A stretch of 64,000 nt of DNA from contig NZ_JAFBFC010000006.1 of NCBI RefSeq assembly GCF_016909075.1, positions 170,827-234,826 on the forward strand, read 5' to 3'. The position numbers and the translations under genes were made by a program. The DNA is from Priestia iocasae. Its GTDB lineage: Bacteria; Bacillota; Bacilli; Bacillales; Bacillaceae_H. The notes beneath the pieces are model-generated. The model worked only from the letters and a program-made list of their open reading frames with translations. It was not told where the DNA came from and did not search any database. Below are positions 44,319 through 54,281 of the stretch, in pieces (position 1 is the stretch's first letter; each line of letters opens with the position of its first letter).

Positions 44319-45920
44319 ATGAAGAAAAAGTGGTATGTATCAATGCTTGCGCTTGTTTTAGCGATTTCGCTAGCGCTAGTAGGCTGCGGAAAGTCATCAG
44401 AAGAAACAGGCACGAAGGATTCCGGTGGTAGTGCTGGAGGAAGCGGTGATAAAGAAACAACGCTCATCTTTGGGCGTGGTGGAGACGCAGTATCATTAGA
44501 CCCTGCAACAGCAACCGACGGTGAGTCATTTAAAGTTACACAAAACATTTTTGATACACTGATTTCATTTGGTGAGCAAAGCACAGACTTAGAGCCAGGT
44601 TTAGCAACAGAATGGAATGCGTCTGAAGATGGTTTAACGTATACATTAAAGCTTCGTGAAGGTGTCAAGTTCCATGACGGAACAGATTTTAACGCAGAGG
44701 CAGTTGTTGCGAACTTTAAACGCTGGCAAAGTGGAGACAAAGAGCAATACTATTACTACAACTCTCAATTTGGCGACATTATTACAGAAGTAAAAGCAGA
44801 AGATCCAACAACGGTTGTGTTCACATTAAGCCGTCCGTTAGCTCCTTTCTTTAAAAACTTAGCAATGTCACCATTTGCGATTTCATCTCCAGCTGCATTT
44901 GAGCAACACGGAGATAAATACAATGAAAATCCAGTTGGGACAGGTCCATTTAAATTTAAAGAGTGGAAACGTAACGACCGTATCACGATTGAAAAGAACG
45001 CAGAGTACTGGATGGAAGGTGAGCCGAAGTTAGAGCAAGTTATCTTCACGGTTATTCCTGAAAACTCAGCTCGTTTAAATGCTTTACAAACAGGTGAAGT
45101 AGATTTAATTGACGGTGTAAACTTCAGTGACGTTCCATCAATCGATGGCAACGATAGCTTACAAACGTTCTTCCGTCCATCATTAAACATTGCATACTTA
45201 GGTTTAACATCAACAAGAGGTCCATTAAAAGACAAATTAGTTCGTCAAGCATTAAACCATGCAGTTGATAAGCAGGCGTTATTAGATGCATTCTATGCAG
45301 GTGAAGGTACACCAGCGAAAAACCCAATGCCAGAAGTGGTAGAAGGCTATAACGCTGCAATTGAAGACTATCCGTTTGATTTAGAAAAAGCAAAAGCATT
45401 ACTTGCTGAGGCAGGCTATGCAGATGGATTCGAAATGGAACTATGGGCAATGCCAGTTGCACGTCCATACATGCCAGATGGTCAAAAAGTAGCAGAAGCA
45501 CTACAAGCTAACTTTGAGAAAATCGGCGTGAAAGCGAAAATCGTCACATATGAGTGGGCAACATATTTAGACAAAGCAAGAGCAGGAGAAGCTGATTCAT
45601 TCTTACTTGGTTGGACAGGTGATAATGGCGACGCTGATAACTTCTTATATGTATTACTAGACAAAGATTCAATTGGAAGCAACAACTACTCGTATTATTC
45701 AAATGATGAGGTTCATAACCTTTTAATTGAAGCACAATCAACAGTTGATCAAGCGAAGCGTAATGAACTTTATGCTCGTGCACAAGAAATCATTAAAGAT
45801 GATGCACCTTGGATTCCACTTGTACACTCAACACCAGCTTTAGCAGGTAAAGCGAACTTAAAAGGGTTCAAGCCACATCCAACTGGTTCTGACAAATTAA
45901 CAGGCGTTGAATTCGAATAA
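44319..45920 (+). CDS. Peptide-binding lipoprotein (SBP family 5)
   Basis: Extracellular receptor of 533 aa. Lipobox LVGC (Cys about residue 23), Gly/Ser linker, then family 5 motifs FKVTQNIFDTLI, LREGVKFHDGTDFNAE and NPVGTGPFKFKEWKRND. Dipeptides or oligopeptides are the likely ligand; some family members bind nickel or glutathione. AGGGGG precedes ATG. Confidence 0.88.
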   Translation: MKKKWYVSMLALVLAISLALVGCGKSSEETGTKDSGGSAGGSGDKETTLIFGRGGDAVSLDPATATDGESFKVTQNIFDTLISFGEQSTDLEPGLATEWNASEDGLTYTLKLREGVKFHDGTDFNAEAVVANFKRWQSGDKEQYYYYNSQFGDIITEVKAEDPTTVVFTLSRPLAPFFKNLAMSPFAISSPAAFEQHGDKYNENPVGTGPFKFKEWKRNDRITIEKNAEYWMEGEPKLEQVIFTVIPENSARLNALQTGEVDLIDGVNFSDVPSIDGNDSLQTFFRPSLNIAYLGLTSTRGPLKDKLVRQALNHAVDKQALLDAFYAGEGTPAKNPMPEVVEGYNAAIEDYPFDLEKAKALLAEAGYADGFEMELWAMPVARPYMPDGQKVAEALQANFEKIGVKAKIVTYEWATYLDKARAGEADSFLLGWTGDNGDADNFLYVLLDKDSIGSNNYSYYSNDEVHNLLIEAQSTVDQAKRNELYARAQEIIKDDAPWIPLVHSTPALAGKANLKGFKPHPTGSDKLTGVEFE

Positions 45921-46076
45921 AAATAAAAGCGAGAAGCGAGAGTAAGTGTCAAACGAAGCAAAGCTTGACACCATCGATAACAACCTTTGCCTTTTTAACA
46001 GTAGGAAAAGGGGCAAGAGGTTCTATGTAACCACTTTCTCTCTTCATTTTTAATAACGTAAGGAAGCTTTCTTGCG

Positions 46077-46146
46077 TGTGAAATCGCCCAATGCCCCATA
46101 TACATGGTGATCAGCCATTTATGTCGTGGCAAAGGGCGATTTCGCA
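46077..46146 (+). repeat. Long intercistronic hairpin between binding protein and permease genes
   Basis: Perfect 10-bp arms GAAATCGCCC (46080-46089) and GGGCGATTTC (46134-46143), extended by TGC/GCA outside and a partly paired CCATATACATGG / CCATTTATG inner arm. It lies in a 322-bp gap (45921-46242) otherwise empty of genes. It may set the ratio of receptor to permease by stopping or stabilising mRNA, or be a dispersed repeat. It lacks a T run. Confidence 0.6.
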
Positions 46147-46242
46147 TATTTTGTGATGATGAAACGAAGTAAAGCGTAAAAGTCATTTGATGCCATAGCG
46201 AATCTGATTAAATCGTACTAAAACATGAAAGAAGTGATTATT

Positions 46243-47247
46243 ATGGGTTCTTACATCATACGTCGTGTCCTTATGCTTGTCCCGGTTTTACTAGGTCTGT
46301 CACTCGTTGTCTTTTTCATGATTCGTGCCATCCCTGGTAATCCAGCTCAAGTTATTTTAGGACAGCTTGCTACAAAAGATGCGATTGAAACGTTAACGAA
46401 AGAATTAGGACTAGATCAACCGTGGTATGTGCAATATTTTAATTACTTAGGTGGCTTATTAACAGGTGATTTAGGTGAGTCATTACGAACAAAAACACCA
46501 ATCAGTGAAGAAATTTGGCCGTATTTAGCAGCGACAATTGAATTGTCTGTTGTCGCCTTACTAATTGCCGTTGTCATTGGGGTTAATGCCGGTATCATTA
46601 GCGCTTGGTTTCAAAACTCATGGTTTGATTACATCGCGATGTTACTTGCATTAATCGGAGTGTCAATGCCAATCTTCTGGTTAGGTTTAATGGAACAGTG
46701 GATTTTTGCGATTCAGTTTGATCTTCTTCCAACAGCAGGCCGAGAAGAAGTTCGAAATCCAGTAGAAGCCATTACACATCTTTATATTATTGATACGATC
46801 CTTCAAGGAAGAATGGATCAACTAGGCGAAGTCGTTCAGCATTTAATTTTACCAAGCTTTGCATTAGCAACCATTCCAATGGCGATTATCGCACGTATTA
46901 CACGTTCTAGTATGTTAGAAGTGATGCGTTCTGATTACATTCGTACAGCGCGTGCAAAAGGGTTACGCATGTTTTGGGTGGTGTACAAGCACTCCTTAAA
47001 AAATGCGGTTATTCCAATCATCACAATCATTGGTCTTCAGTTAGGGTTATTACTTGGAGGAGCCATTTTAACGGAAACCATTTTCAGCTGGCCTGGAGTT
47101 GGCCGTTATATTTACGAAGCAATTGGGTTCCGTGATTATCCTGTTATCCAATCCGGCATTTTAATTATTGCGGTTATCTTTGTACTTATTAACTTAATCG
47201 TCGATCTTTTATATGCAGCAGTTGATCCGCGAATTAAGTATAACTAG
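46243..47247 (+). CDS. Di/oligopeptide ABC transporter permease (DppB/OppB-like)
   Basis: Membrane subunit of 334 aa with six helices. N-terminal IIRRVLMLVPVLLGLSLVVF and the EAA-type loop RSDYIRTARAKGLRMFWVVY contact the ATPases. ATG 46243 is preferred over 46225 because a weak AAAGAAG site precedes it. Binding partner of the C subunit below. Confidence 0.9.
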   Translation: MGSYIIRRVLMLVPVLLGLSLVVFFMIRAIPGNPAQVILGQLATKDAIETLTKELGLDQPWYVQYFNYLGGLLTGDLGESLRTKTPISEEIWPYLAATIELSVVALLIAVVIGVNAGIISAWFQNSWFDYIAMLLALIGVSMPIFWLGLMEQWIFAIQFDLLPTAGREEVRNPVEAITHLYIIDTILQGRMDQLGEVVQHLILPSFALATIPMAIIARITRSSMLEVMRSDYIRTARAKGLRMFWVVYKHSLKNAVIPIITIIGLQLGLLLGGAILTETIFSWPGVGRYIYEAIGFRDYPVIQSGILIIAVIFVLINLIVDLLYAAVDPRIKYN

Positions 47248-47268
47248 ACGGACAGAGGAGGAACAATC

Positions 47269-48168
47269 GTGGCAGAATTAGCAAAAAATAACCTAGATGT
47301 CAAACCACCAATAAACGAAGAAGTGGCCATTTCTCCCTGGAAAGAAGCGTGGAGGGGGTTTCGTAAAAATAAATTAGCACTTGTTGGAGCGGGGATTGTA
47401 TTGCTTTTTATCATTCTAGCAATTTGTGCACCACTTATCGCACCACAAGGCATTAACGAGCAAGATCTCTCAAAGCGACTTCAAGCACCGTCGAGTGAGC
47501 ACTGGTTCGGAACGGACGACTTTGGACGCGACATCTTTTCACGTGTTTTATATGGAGCAAGAATCTCTCTATGGGTGGGCTTCTTTGCTGTATTAGGTTC
47601 AGTAGCTGTAGGAAGTGTACTAGGAATTGTTGCAGGTTACTACGGACGCTGGGTCGATACGATTATCTCTCGTGTCTTTGATATTATGCTTGCATTCCCT
47701 AGTATTCTATTAGCAATTGGAATCGTGGCGGTATTAGGACCTTCCTTACAGAATGCACTCATTGCGATTGCGATTATCAACATCCCGAACTTTGGGCGTC
47801 TCATTCGCTCCAAAGTATTGAGTGTAAAAGAAGAAGAGTATATTATGGCGGCAAAAGCAGTAGGAATGGGAGATGCTCGTATTTTATTTCATCACATCTT
47901 ACCAAATAGTATGACGCCAATTATTGTTCAAGGAACACTAGCAATTGCCACCGCTATCATTGAAGCCGCTGCATTAGGCTTCCTTGGTTTAGGCGCACAA
48001 GCACCAAATCCAGAGTGGGGGAAAATGCTTGCAGACTCAAAAGCATTCTTAATTCAAGCACCGTGGACTATGATCTTCCCAGGTCTTGCGATTATGTTGA
48101 CAGTATTAGGGTTCAACTTAATGGGAGACGGCTTGCGTGATGCACTCGATCCTCGAATGAAAAGCTAA
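47269..48168 (+). CDS. Di/oligopeptide ABC transporter permease (DppC/OppC-like)
   Basis: Membrane subunit of 299 aa with a cytosolic N-terminus, the FGTDDFGRDIFSRVLYGARI block after helix 1 and the EAA loop EEEYIMAAKAVGMGDARIL. Start GTG 47269 with AGGAGG upstream. Completes the transporter. Confidence 0.9.
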   Translation: MAELAKNNLDVKPPINEEVAISPWKEAWRGFRKNKLALVGAGIVLLFIILAICAPLIAPQGINEQDLSKRLQAPSSEHWFGTDDFGRDIFSRVLYGARISLWVGFFAVLGSVAVGSVLGIVAGYYGRWVDTIISRVFDIMLAFPSILLAIGIVAVLGPSLQNALIAIAIINIPNFGRLIRSKVLSVKEEEYIMAAKAVGMGDARILFHHILPNSMTPIIVQGTLAIATAIIEAAALGFLGLGAQAPNPEWGKMLADSKAFLIQAPWTMIFPGLAIMLTVLGFNLMGDGLRDALDPRMKS

Positions 48169-48189
48169 TCAAAGCATCATTCATAAAGA

Positions 48190-48225
48190 TAGCGCCGTAC
48201 TCAGTAGAGTACGGCGCTATTTTTA
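48190..48225. terminator. Terminator between dppC-like gene and ygaE
   Basis: AGCGCCGTACTC pairs with GAGTACGGCGCT, followed by T residues. Confidence 0.9.
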
Positions 48226-49311
48226 TTCAATCTCATGCTGTTCTTGAATATCAAATTCGTTATCTTCTTTATGATAATTATGAAAGCTATCAATTAACTT
48301 ATCAAGGTGCTCTAGCTCTTCGCTATATTCAATGATCGAAGAGACGAGAGGGAACAGGTGATAGAGTATTTTGTTTTGTTCTTCATCTTCGTATAATTTA
48401 TAGTTCATAAAAGCATCAATTAAGGCACGTCTTCCTAGGCATACTTCATTTGTAATGAGTGTAGCTGGATTTGCTTTGATTTTCCCAACAAATTTCAGCA
48501 TGACTTGTTCATGATACGATAATAGACACTCCAGTTCAGAATTGAGTAGCTCTTGAAACGATGGATTTGTATGATGAATGTCGTTTTCAAGTCGATGTAA
48601 TAATTTTAACGTGACAAGTGCACGGCTTGTTGTCAGAATAAGCTGTCTAAATAACACAAGTTTACGTGATTTTACATATCGTTTCTTTTTAGAATGCGTA
48701 CGCTCTTCTTTATAGAAACTATACAATAACTCCATCCTTGATACTTTTTCTTTAATCTTCTCAATATCTTCTTTTAATAACGTATGCTCTGATGCATGAC
48801 GAATACTCATACGAATCCACTTAATAATCTCTTCCGTTGTACTCACGACTTTATAGTACAACTTTGTTTCATATTTAGGTGGGAGAAAAATTAAATTAAC
48901 AATAAATGCAGCAAGGACACCAAGAATAATCGTACCAAAACGAATGAACGCAAATTGGACAAAGTCTGCTCCTGGGTTTTCCATAATGGCAATCACGGTT
49001 ACGAGTGCTAGACCAATTGTGTTTTCAATGCGTAGCTTTAAATTAATCGCAATGACAATGACTGCGGTAAGGCCGATAATAAAAGGGTGATTTCCAAAAA
49101 TTAGGCCGAACACAACCGCTAAGAATGCACCAATCAAATTTGCTTGAATTTGCTCTAGAATTGATAAATAAGACCTGTAAATGGAAGGTTGAATTGCAAA
49201 TACAGCGGCAATGGCAGCAAAGATTGGAGACGGCAATTGTAAAAGCTCTGCTAACAACAATGAAAGGGTAATGGCAATTCCCGTTTTTAAAATGCGGGCA
49301 CCAAGTTTCAT
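48223..49311 (-). CDS. ygaE: Aromatic acid exporter family membrane protein YgaE
   Basis: Protein of 362 aa. N-terminal half with about five transmembrane helices begins GARILKTGIAITLSLLLAEL (ArAE/UPF0421 type); the C-terminal half (about 165-362) is a helical cytosolic domain. Transport of aromatic acids is inferred from the family name only. Located as ygaE in B. subtilis, before gsaB. Confidence 0.78.
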   Translation of the reverse strand: MKLGARILKTGIAITLSLLLAELLQLPSPIFAAIAAVFAIQPSIYRSYLSILEQIQANLIGAFLAVVFGLIFGNHPFIIGLTAVIVIAINLKLRIENTIGLALVTVIAIMENPGADFVQFAFIRFGTIILGVLAAFIVNLIFLPPKYETKLYYKVVSTTEEIIKWIRMSIRHASEHTLLKEDIEKIKEKVSRMELLYSFYKEERTHSKKKRYVKSRKLVLFRQLILTTSRALVTLKLLHRLENDIHHTNPSFQELLNSELECLLSYHEQVMLKFVGKIKANPATLITNEVCLGRRALIDAFMNYKLYEDEEQNKILYHLFPLVSSIIEYSEELEHLDKLIDSFHNYHKEDNEFDIQEQHEIE

Positions 49312-49429
49312 GCTCTTTTATAATTCCTTTCTGTAAATAGAGTTTAGTTAATTATTATCCTATTTAAAATAAAGTAAACAATAACATACTATACAAGGTT
49401 TAGTGTATCATATCAAGTCTATAAAAAAA

Positions 49430-49459
49430 GAAAAATCCCGTGTGAAAACGGGATTTTTC
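49430..49459 (-). terminator. Terminator of the glutamate synthase gene
   Basis: On the minus strand AAAAATCCCGT pairs with ACGGGATTTTT around six bases; T-rich tail. Confidence 0.88.
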
Positions 49460-49491
49460 GACGATGCTTTCCACTTATTTTGTCGATGTCT

Positions 49492-52400
49492 TTACTCAGT
49501 TGAAACAGACGGATCGGCTTGTTCTTTAATAGGGTTTACTTGTAGAAAATGCTGCTCAGGGTTTTGTCGTAACTTCTCAATTGCTTCGGCTTCTTCATAC
49601 TGTCCTTCTTCTTTTAATCCCTCAAGATAGAAAGAGAGCAATTCCTTCACATCTTGAATGCCTTTGTCTGTTAACGCTTGAATAGTAACTTTCGCACCTT
49701 TAGCAATGCGACGCTGAAGAGCCTGCTTTGTTAAGCCCATTTCTGGTTGATGACGTAAATAAATAACGCCGCCCGTCATACCTGCGCAAATCCAAGGGCC
49801 AGGGTCTCCTACTACTAGACCACGTCCGTTTGTCATGTATTCAAACGCAAACCCTTTAATGTTTGCATTTGTTCCAATGTTTCCGTGCTCTTGTTCAGGA
49901 ATTGGTGTGGTCACGGTACCGCCGATAATCATATCTGCACCTGACAAGCGAATCCCAGCACGTGCATCTGCATTTCCTTGTGCCAGTAATACTCCTTGTT
50001 GTGCACCATAACCAAAGCCTTTTCCGACGGATCCGTTGTAATAACGCCCATCTTTTCCTTTTGATTTAAAGACGAAAATATTTCCTCCAAACGATGTTTT
50101 ACCCGTGCCATCTTGAGCGCCACCAGACACTTTAATATGAATACCTGAACTGTTATAAGCTCCTAATCCATTTCCAACGATTGAGCCATTTTTATACGTT
50201 AATTGAACGTTTGGTAGCCTTTTATAAGCACCGTCTAAGCGATTGCGAACGCGGTGACAAGAAACACGGCTTCCAAGAATACGCTGCTCGGATGTCACAG
50301 CTTCATACTCTCTTGATTTTGTTAACGTATCAACATGAGCATCGAGGTATTCACTTCCGGCTGCTAGGTTAAATGCTGGTTCTTCGACACTTGCTGCCAC
50401 TTCTAATTGTGATAACGATTGAATGTCAACTACTTCTAACAAAGGTGTTAAATCAAGCGCATCTTGCCCACGAGCTTGAACGAGCAAATCAGAACGACCA
50501 ACAATGTCTTGAAGACGTTCAAATCCTAAGCTTGCGGTTAATGCTTTCAGTTCATTTCCGAACGCTGTAAACAGGTTAATGAGCCCTTGAACAGCAGGAT
50601 TTAATTCACGTGGTACAAAGCGTCTCAATCCGTGTTCTTTTGCTTGTGCCTCTGATTCAATTTGTGTAGCAATTCCAACATGACACGTGTCGAGGTGACA
50701 GCCACGACAGGTCGTACAGCCAATGGCAATCATGGAAAGTGTACCGAATCCAATACGATTCGCTCCAAGAAGCATCACTTTTATCACATCAAGCGCGCTT
50801 TTGATCCCGCCATCTGCCCAAATTTCAACTTTATGGCGTAATCCAGCTTCAAGTAAGGCGTTGTGAGCAGCTTTTACACCAATTTCAACAGGAAGACCAA
50901 CATGCTGTAGGGCATGGATACGCGCTGCACCTGTTCCACCATCAAATCCACTTAACGTGATGATATCTGCCCCAGCTTTTGCAATTCCAACCGCAATGGT
51001 TCCAATATTAGGCACAACCGGAACTTTAACCGCAACCTTCGCTTGGTCATTCGCCGTCTTTAATTCTGCAATCATTTGAGCTAAATCTTCAATCGAGTAA
51101 ATGTCATGGTTGTTAGATGGTGAAATTAAATCAGATCCAATGGTTGCATTACGAGCCTCTGCAATCTTCGCCGTTACCTTTGAAGCAGGAAGGTGACCAC
51201 CTTCACCAGGCTTTGCTCCTTGCCCGATTTTAATTTCTAATAGATTTGAAGAGTTTAAAAGCTCTGCATTCACCCCAAATCGACCTGATGCCACTTGTTG
51301 ACCTCTTGTACGAGGGTATTTGCCAAGCATATCTTTAATTTCTCCACCTTCACCGTTCAAGCTCACCATGTTTAAGCGTTCAGCCGCTTCTGCATATGCG
51401 CGAAAAGCTGTTTCATTTTGAGATCCAAAGGACATTGAGGCAATAACAAACGGTAAATCGTGACCAGCAATGCCAATATCAACAGAATCAGGCGAGACAG
51501 TATCATCTTTCTTGCTCAAATCTGTTAAGTGACGAATCGTCGTTGGATTCATTGTTTCTTGCTCTGTTAATTTGTCACGATAGGTATCATATCCTCCCGT
51601 TTGCGCAACTTCTCCAATGGCTTTCCAAATGCGAGGGAAAAGGTGAAAGCTTTTCCCAGCGCGCGCTTTCTCATCGGCAAAGTCATGAGCACGAGCCGTG
51701 GCATCTTCTTTTAAAGAAGAAAAGTCATGTTGCAATTTGTCAGAGCCGAAGAAGTTCACGATTGCTAAAACGTCTGCAATTTGCTCATGAAGGCCAATGG
51801 ACGAGAATAAGCGACCATAGCCACGTAATTCATGAATGCCGATTGTTGAAATGACTTTTTCGATTCCTTTTATGAGAGCGCTATAAAGGTTCACAACAGG
51901 TTGTGGTTCTTCTTCACTTACAGTTGCAAATAAAAGATATGGATTGATGACATCAGCACCCAATCCAAATGCAACCATCACATCGTGTAACGATCGAATG
52001 GCTCCTGAACGAAGCAACAATGAACAATCGCGGCGAATATGGTTCTTCACTAAGGTTTGATCGATTGCTGATACAATCAGATGTGGATCAATCAACAACT
52101 GTCCATCTTGATGAGCTTTTGAATCATCAATAATTAAGAGAGTCTTTCCGTTTTGTACACTTTCAATTGCCTCAAGAGACAAACGTTTTAATGCTTCATT
52201 AATCGTTTCATGTTCAGTAAATGTTGCTGATAGATAGTGAACCAGCTGCTTTTGTTGAAAAGCATGAAGAAGCTGATCATAGGAAGGCTGATGAATGAGC
52301 TTGCTACATTTTAAGCCTATTGCACCTTCAATTAATAAAGGAGAAAGCAGCTCAACAATATAGCTATTATCTTCATCTCCAGTTATAGACGGCCTTTTTC

Positions 52401-53994
52401 CGATAACGGTTCGAGTTGAAAAGTGTTCGGTTTCACGGTCGCGATCAATCGCTGGATTTGTAACAACAGCAACGCTTTCTTTTATATAATCAGCCATGTT
52501 TTTTCGACCTGGATGAAGAGCAGCTAATGGGGCGTCATGGCCAAGTGAACGAATGGGTTCGGCTCCTTTTTCGGCCATTTGTTCAAGCAACTGAATGTGC
52601 TCACGGTCCCAGCCGAACGCTGCATATTGTCCGTTTGTTACTTTTGTGACAGATGGGACAGACACAGCATCCTCATACGTTGAAGCAGCTAAACGCTCGT
52701 GATCGTTTTGAAGAGAAATACGAGATGAAAACCGTTCATACACTTCTTGTTGAAAGAAAGAATGAGGGTACAGTTCGATTTTACCTTGATCATTCCATTT
52801 CAACCCAACTTTCTCTCCAGGAGCGAATGGCTTTGGCTCGGCTACATATTCAGAGTTTGGGATAATACCAGGCTCTGAAGAAAAGAAATACGAGCTTTCG
52901 GTTTCTAGCTGCCAAACCGGTCTAAGTCCTAGCGCATCTACACTAAAAACCGCTTCATCTTCGTAGCGTGAAATAATCCCAGCCGGTCCTTGCGCAAAAT
53001 GACCCCATGATTCACGCATGTACGTATACATGTCCTGTAAATGAGAAGGGTACGCTTTTATTTCATTGATAATAGGAGGGAAGAGGACATCGACGGCTTC
53101 AAATAACGAATAGCCATCTCGGATAATGAGTGTTTCAATTATTCGGTTTAAGTCTTGAGAGTCACTGCCACCATTTGAAAGGGGGACGTTCAGCATTCGC
53201 GCTTCATCACGCAATTTAGCTACAGTGTTAATCTCTCCATTGTGTCCGAGTAAGCTAAAAGGTTGTACACGGAAAAAGCTTGTTAAGGTATTCGTTGAGT
53301 AGCGGTTATGTCCTAATGTTATCGATGAGGCAATCAAAGGATGTTTTAAATCAGAATAGTAGTTTCGTAATGTTTCGCCAGCACCCATTACTTTATAGAC
53401 AACGTATGAGTGACTAAGAGAAGCAACATGAAGTGTATCGTCTTCTTCCATTTCAATATTTAACTGAAAGACAGTTGAAGGGATGGATGATAAATCATTT
53501 GCTAAAAGAGCGACTTGCCAAAAATAAGGCTCTTCATTTTTTGCAAGTGGTCCTAGTGCGTCTGAATGAACGACAGAATCGTCTGCTTCAAATAGAAGAT
53601 TCAGTCCATATTTCGTAAAGAGTTGGGTGATATAAGCTTTCTTTTCAACGAGATCAGCTTGTTTGGCAATAAAAAAATGCCCAACAATAAAGGCTGGGTC
53701 ATCGACAACGCCTTCATCTTTTCCTGCGTTTTTTAGCTTTTCTTTCCATAAAGCACGTGGTAAATCGATGTGAATGCCGATGCCATCTCCTTCGTCATTA
53801 ATAAAGCCGGCACGATGATTCATCGTGTTTAAGGCATCAATACATTGCTCAATATTTTGTTTAGTAGGCTGGTTTACTTTCTCAATCACAGAGACAATTC
53901 CACAAGCATCATGTTCATGAAGATGATAGTTTTTAAATAAACTAGGAGTCCACTTTGTTTTCATACGAACGGCATTCAGTGCGTGTAAAATCAC
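49492..53994 (-). CDS. Glutamate synthase large subunit
   Basis: Multi-domain enzyme of 1500 aa moving the amide nitrogen of glutamine to 2-oxoglutarate. Order: class II glutaminase with nucleophile Cys in HDACGIVSV; central domain; FMN barrel with IKIGQGAKPGEGGHLP and FDGGTGAAR; 3Fe-4S cysteines in GCTTCRGCHLDTCHVG; C-terminal GXGXG beta-helix. Nucleophile Cys is preceded by about 30 residues that may be cleaved. Start GTG 53994 after GGAGGTGAAGG; ATG 53964 lacks a site. No small (gltB/gltD-type) subunit gene is adjacent. Confidence 0.88.
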   Translation of the reverse strand: MILHALNAVRMKTKWTPSLFKNYHLHEHDACGIVSVIEKVNQPTKQNIEQCIDALNTMNHRAGFINDEGDGIGIHIDLPRALWKEKLKNAGKDEGVVDDPAFIVGHFFIAKQADLVEKKAYITQLFTKYGLNLLFEADDSVVHSDALGPLAKNEEPYFWQVALLANDLSSIPSTVFQLNIEMEEDDTLHVASLSHSYVVYKVMGAGETLRNYYSDLKHPLIASSITLGHNRYSTNTLTSFFRVQPFSLLGHNGEINTVAKLRDEARMLNVPLSNGGSDSQDLNRIIETLIIRDGYSLFEAVDVLFPPIINEIKAYPSHLQDMYTYMRESWGHFAQGPAGIISRYEDEAVFSVDALGLRPVWQLETESSYFFSSEPGIIPNSEYVAEPKPFAPGEKVGLKWNDQGKIELYPHSFFQQEVYERFSSRISLQNDHERLAASTYEDAVSVPSVTKVTNGQYAAFGWDREHIQLLEQMAEKGAEPIRSLGHDAPLAALHPGRKNMADYIKESVAVVTNPAIDRDRETEHFSTRTVIGKRPSITGDEDNSYIVELLSPLLIEGAIGLKCSKLIHQPSYDQLLHAFQQKQLVHYLSATFTEHETINEALKRLSLEAIESVQNGKTLLIIDDSKAHQDGQLLIDPHLIVSAIDQTLVKNHIRRDCSLLLRSGAIRSLHDVMVAFGLGADVINPYLLFATVSEEEPQPVVNLYSALIKGIEKVISTIGIHELRGYGRLFSSIGLHEQIADVLAIVNFFGSDKLQHDFSSLKEDATARAHDFADEKARAGKSFHLFPRIWKAIGEVAQTGGYDTYRDKLTEQETMNPTTIRHLTDLSKKDDTVSPDSVDIGIAGHDLPFVIASMSFGSQNETAFRAYAEAAERLNMVSLNGEGGEIKDMLGKYPRTRGQQVASGRFGVNAELLNSSNLLEIKIGQGAKPGEGGHLPASKVTAKIAEARNATIGSDLISPSNNHDIYSIEDLAQMIAELKTANDQAKVAVKVPVVPNIGTIAVGIAKAGADIITLSGFDGGTGAARIHALQHVGLPVEIGVKAAHNALLEAGLRHKVEIWADGGIKSALDVIKVMLLGANRIGFGTLSMIAIGCTTCRGCHLDTCHVGIATQIESEAQAKEHGLRRFVPRELNPAVQGLINLFTAFGNELKALTASLGFERLQDIVGRSDLLVQARGQDALDLTPLLEVVDIQSLSQLEVAASVEEPAFNLAAGSEYLDAHVDTLTKSREYEAVTSEQRILGSRVSCHRVRNRLDGAYKRLPNVQLTYKNGSIVGNGLGAYNSSGIHIKVSGGAQDGTGKTSFGGNIFVFKSKGKDGRYYNGSVGKGFGYGAQQGVLLAQGNADARAGIRLSGADMIIGGTVTTPIPEQEHGNIGTNANIKGFAFEYMTNGRGLVVGDPGPWICAGMTGGVIYLRHQPEMGLTKQALQRRIAKGAKVTIQALTDKGIQDVKELLSFYLEGLKEEGQYEEAEAIEKLRQNPEQHFLQVNPIKEQADPSVSTE

Positions 53995-54098
53995 ACGCTT
54001 CCTGCCTTCACCTCCAGTTAAAATAATCTCTCTATTTTTTGTTAAATAAAAAAGGATTAAGATCACATCATAATGATTAAAAATTTTCAGAATTGTAT

Positions 54099-54128
54099 AT
54101 AAAATAGTACCACGAAAGTAAAAAAAAT
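54099..54128 (-). promoter_or_regulatory. Sigma-A promoter of the glutamate synthase gene
   Basis: On the minus strand TTGTAT, 17-bp spacer (T-rich), TACTAT. Predicts a leader of roughly 100 nt. Confidence 0.55.
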
Positions 54129-54203
54129 ACAATTATCTATTCATTTAATATAGAGAAGGGGGAAGAAAAGAAATGAGATGAAAAAGAAGAGAGAATGTTT
54201 ATT

Positions 54204-54217
54204 TGTAAACGTTTACA
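54204..54217. promoter_or_regulatory. CcpA cre site
   Basis: TGTAAACGTTTACA is a perfect 14-bp palindrome and matches cre (TGWAANCGNTNWCA) at every position. It lies about 75 bp upstream of the predicted -35 of the glutamate synthase gene and downstream of gsaB, so it more likely activates than represses. Confidence 0.75.
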
Positions 54218-54233
54218 TTAATAGGTAATTGTA

Positions 54234-54272
54234 CTTAAATAGGAGAAGGTTTTTCCCCTATTTAAGTATATG
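54234..54272 (-). terminator. Terminator of gsaB
   Basis: ACTTAAATAGG pairs with CCTATTTAAGT with a T-rich loop, just after the gsaB stop on the minus strand. Confidence 0.65.
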
Positions 54273-54281
54273 GATGTATAT

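Noticed and set aside
45995..46186. 63-codon frame on the minus strand over the intercistronic hairpin
   Set aside because: No ribosome site, and its sequence is fully explained by the palindrome; protein-like content not convincing.
51543..51854. Plus-strand frames inside the glutamate synthase gene
   Set aside because: Antisense shadows of a long conserved gene with basic, low-complexity translations.
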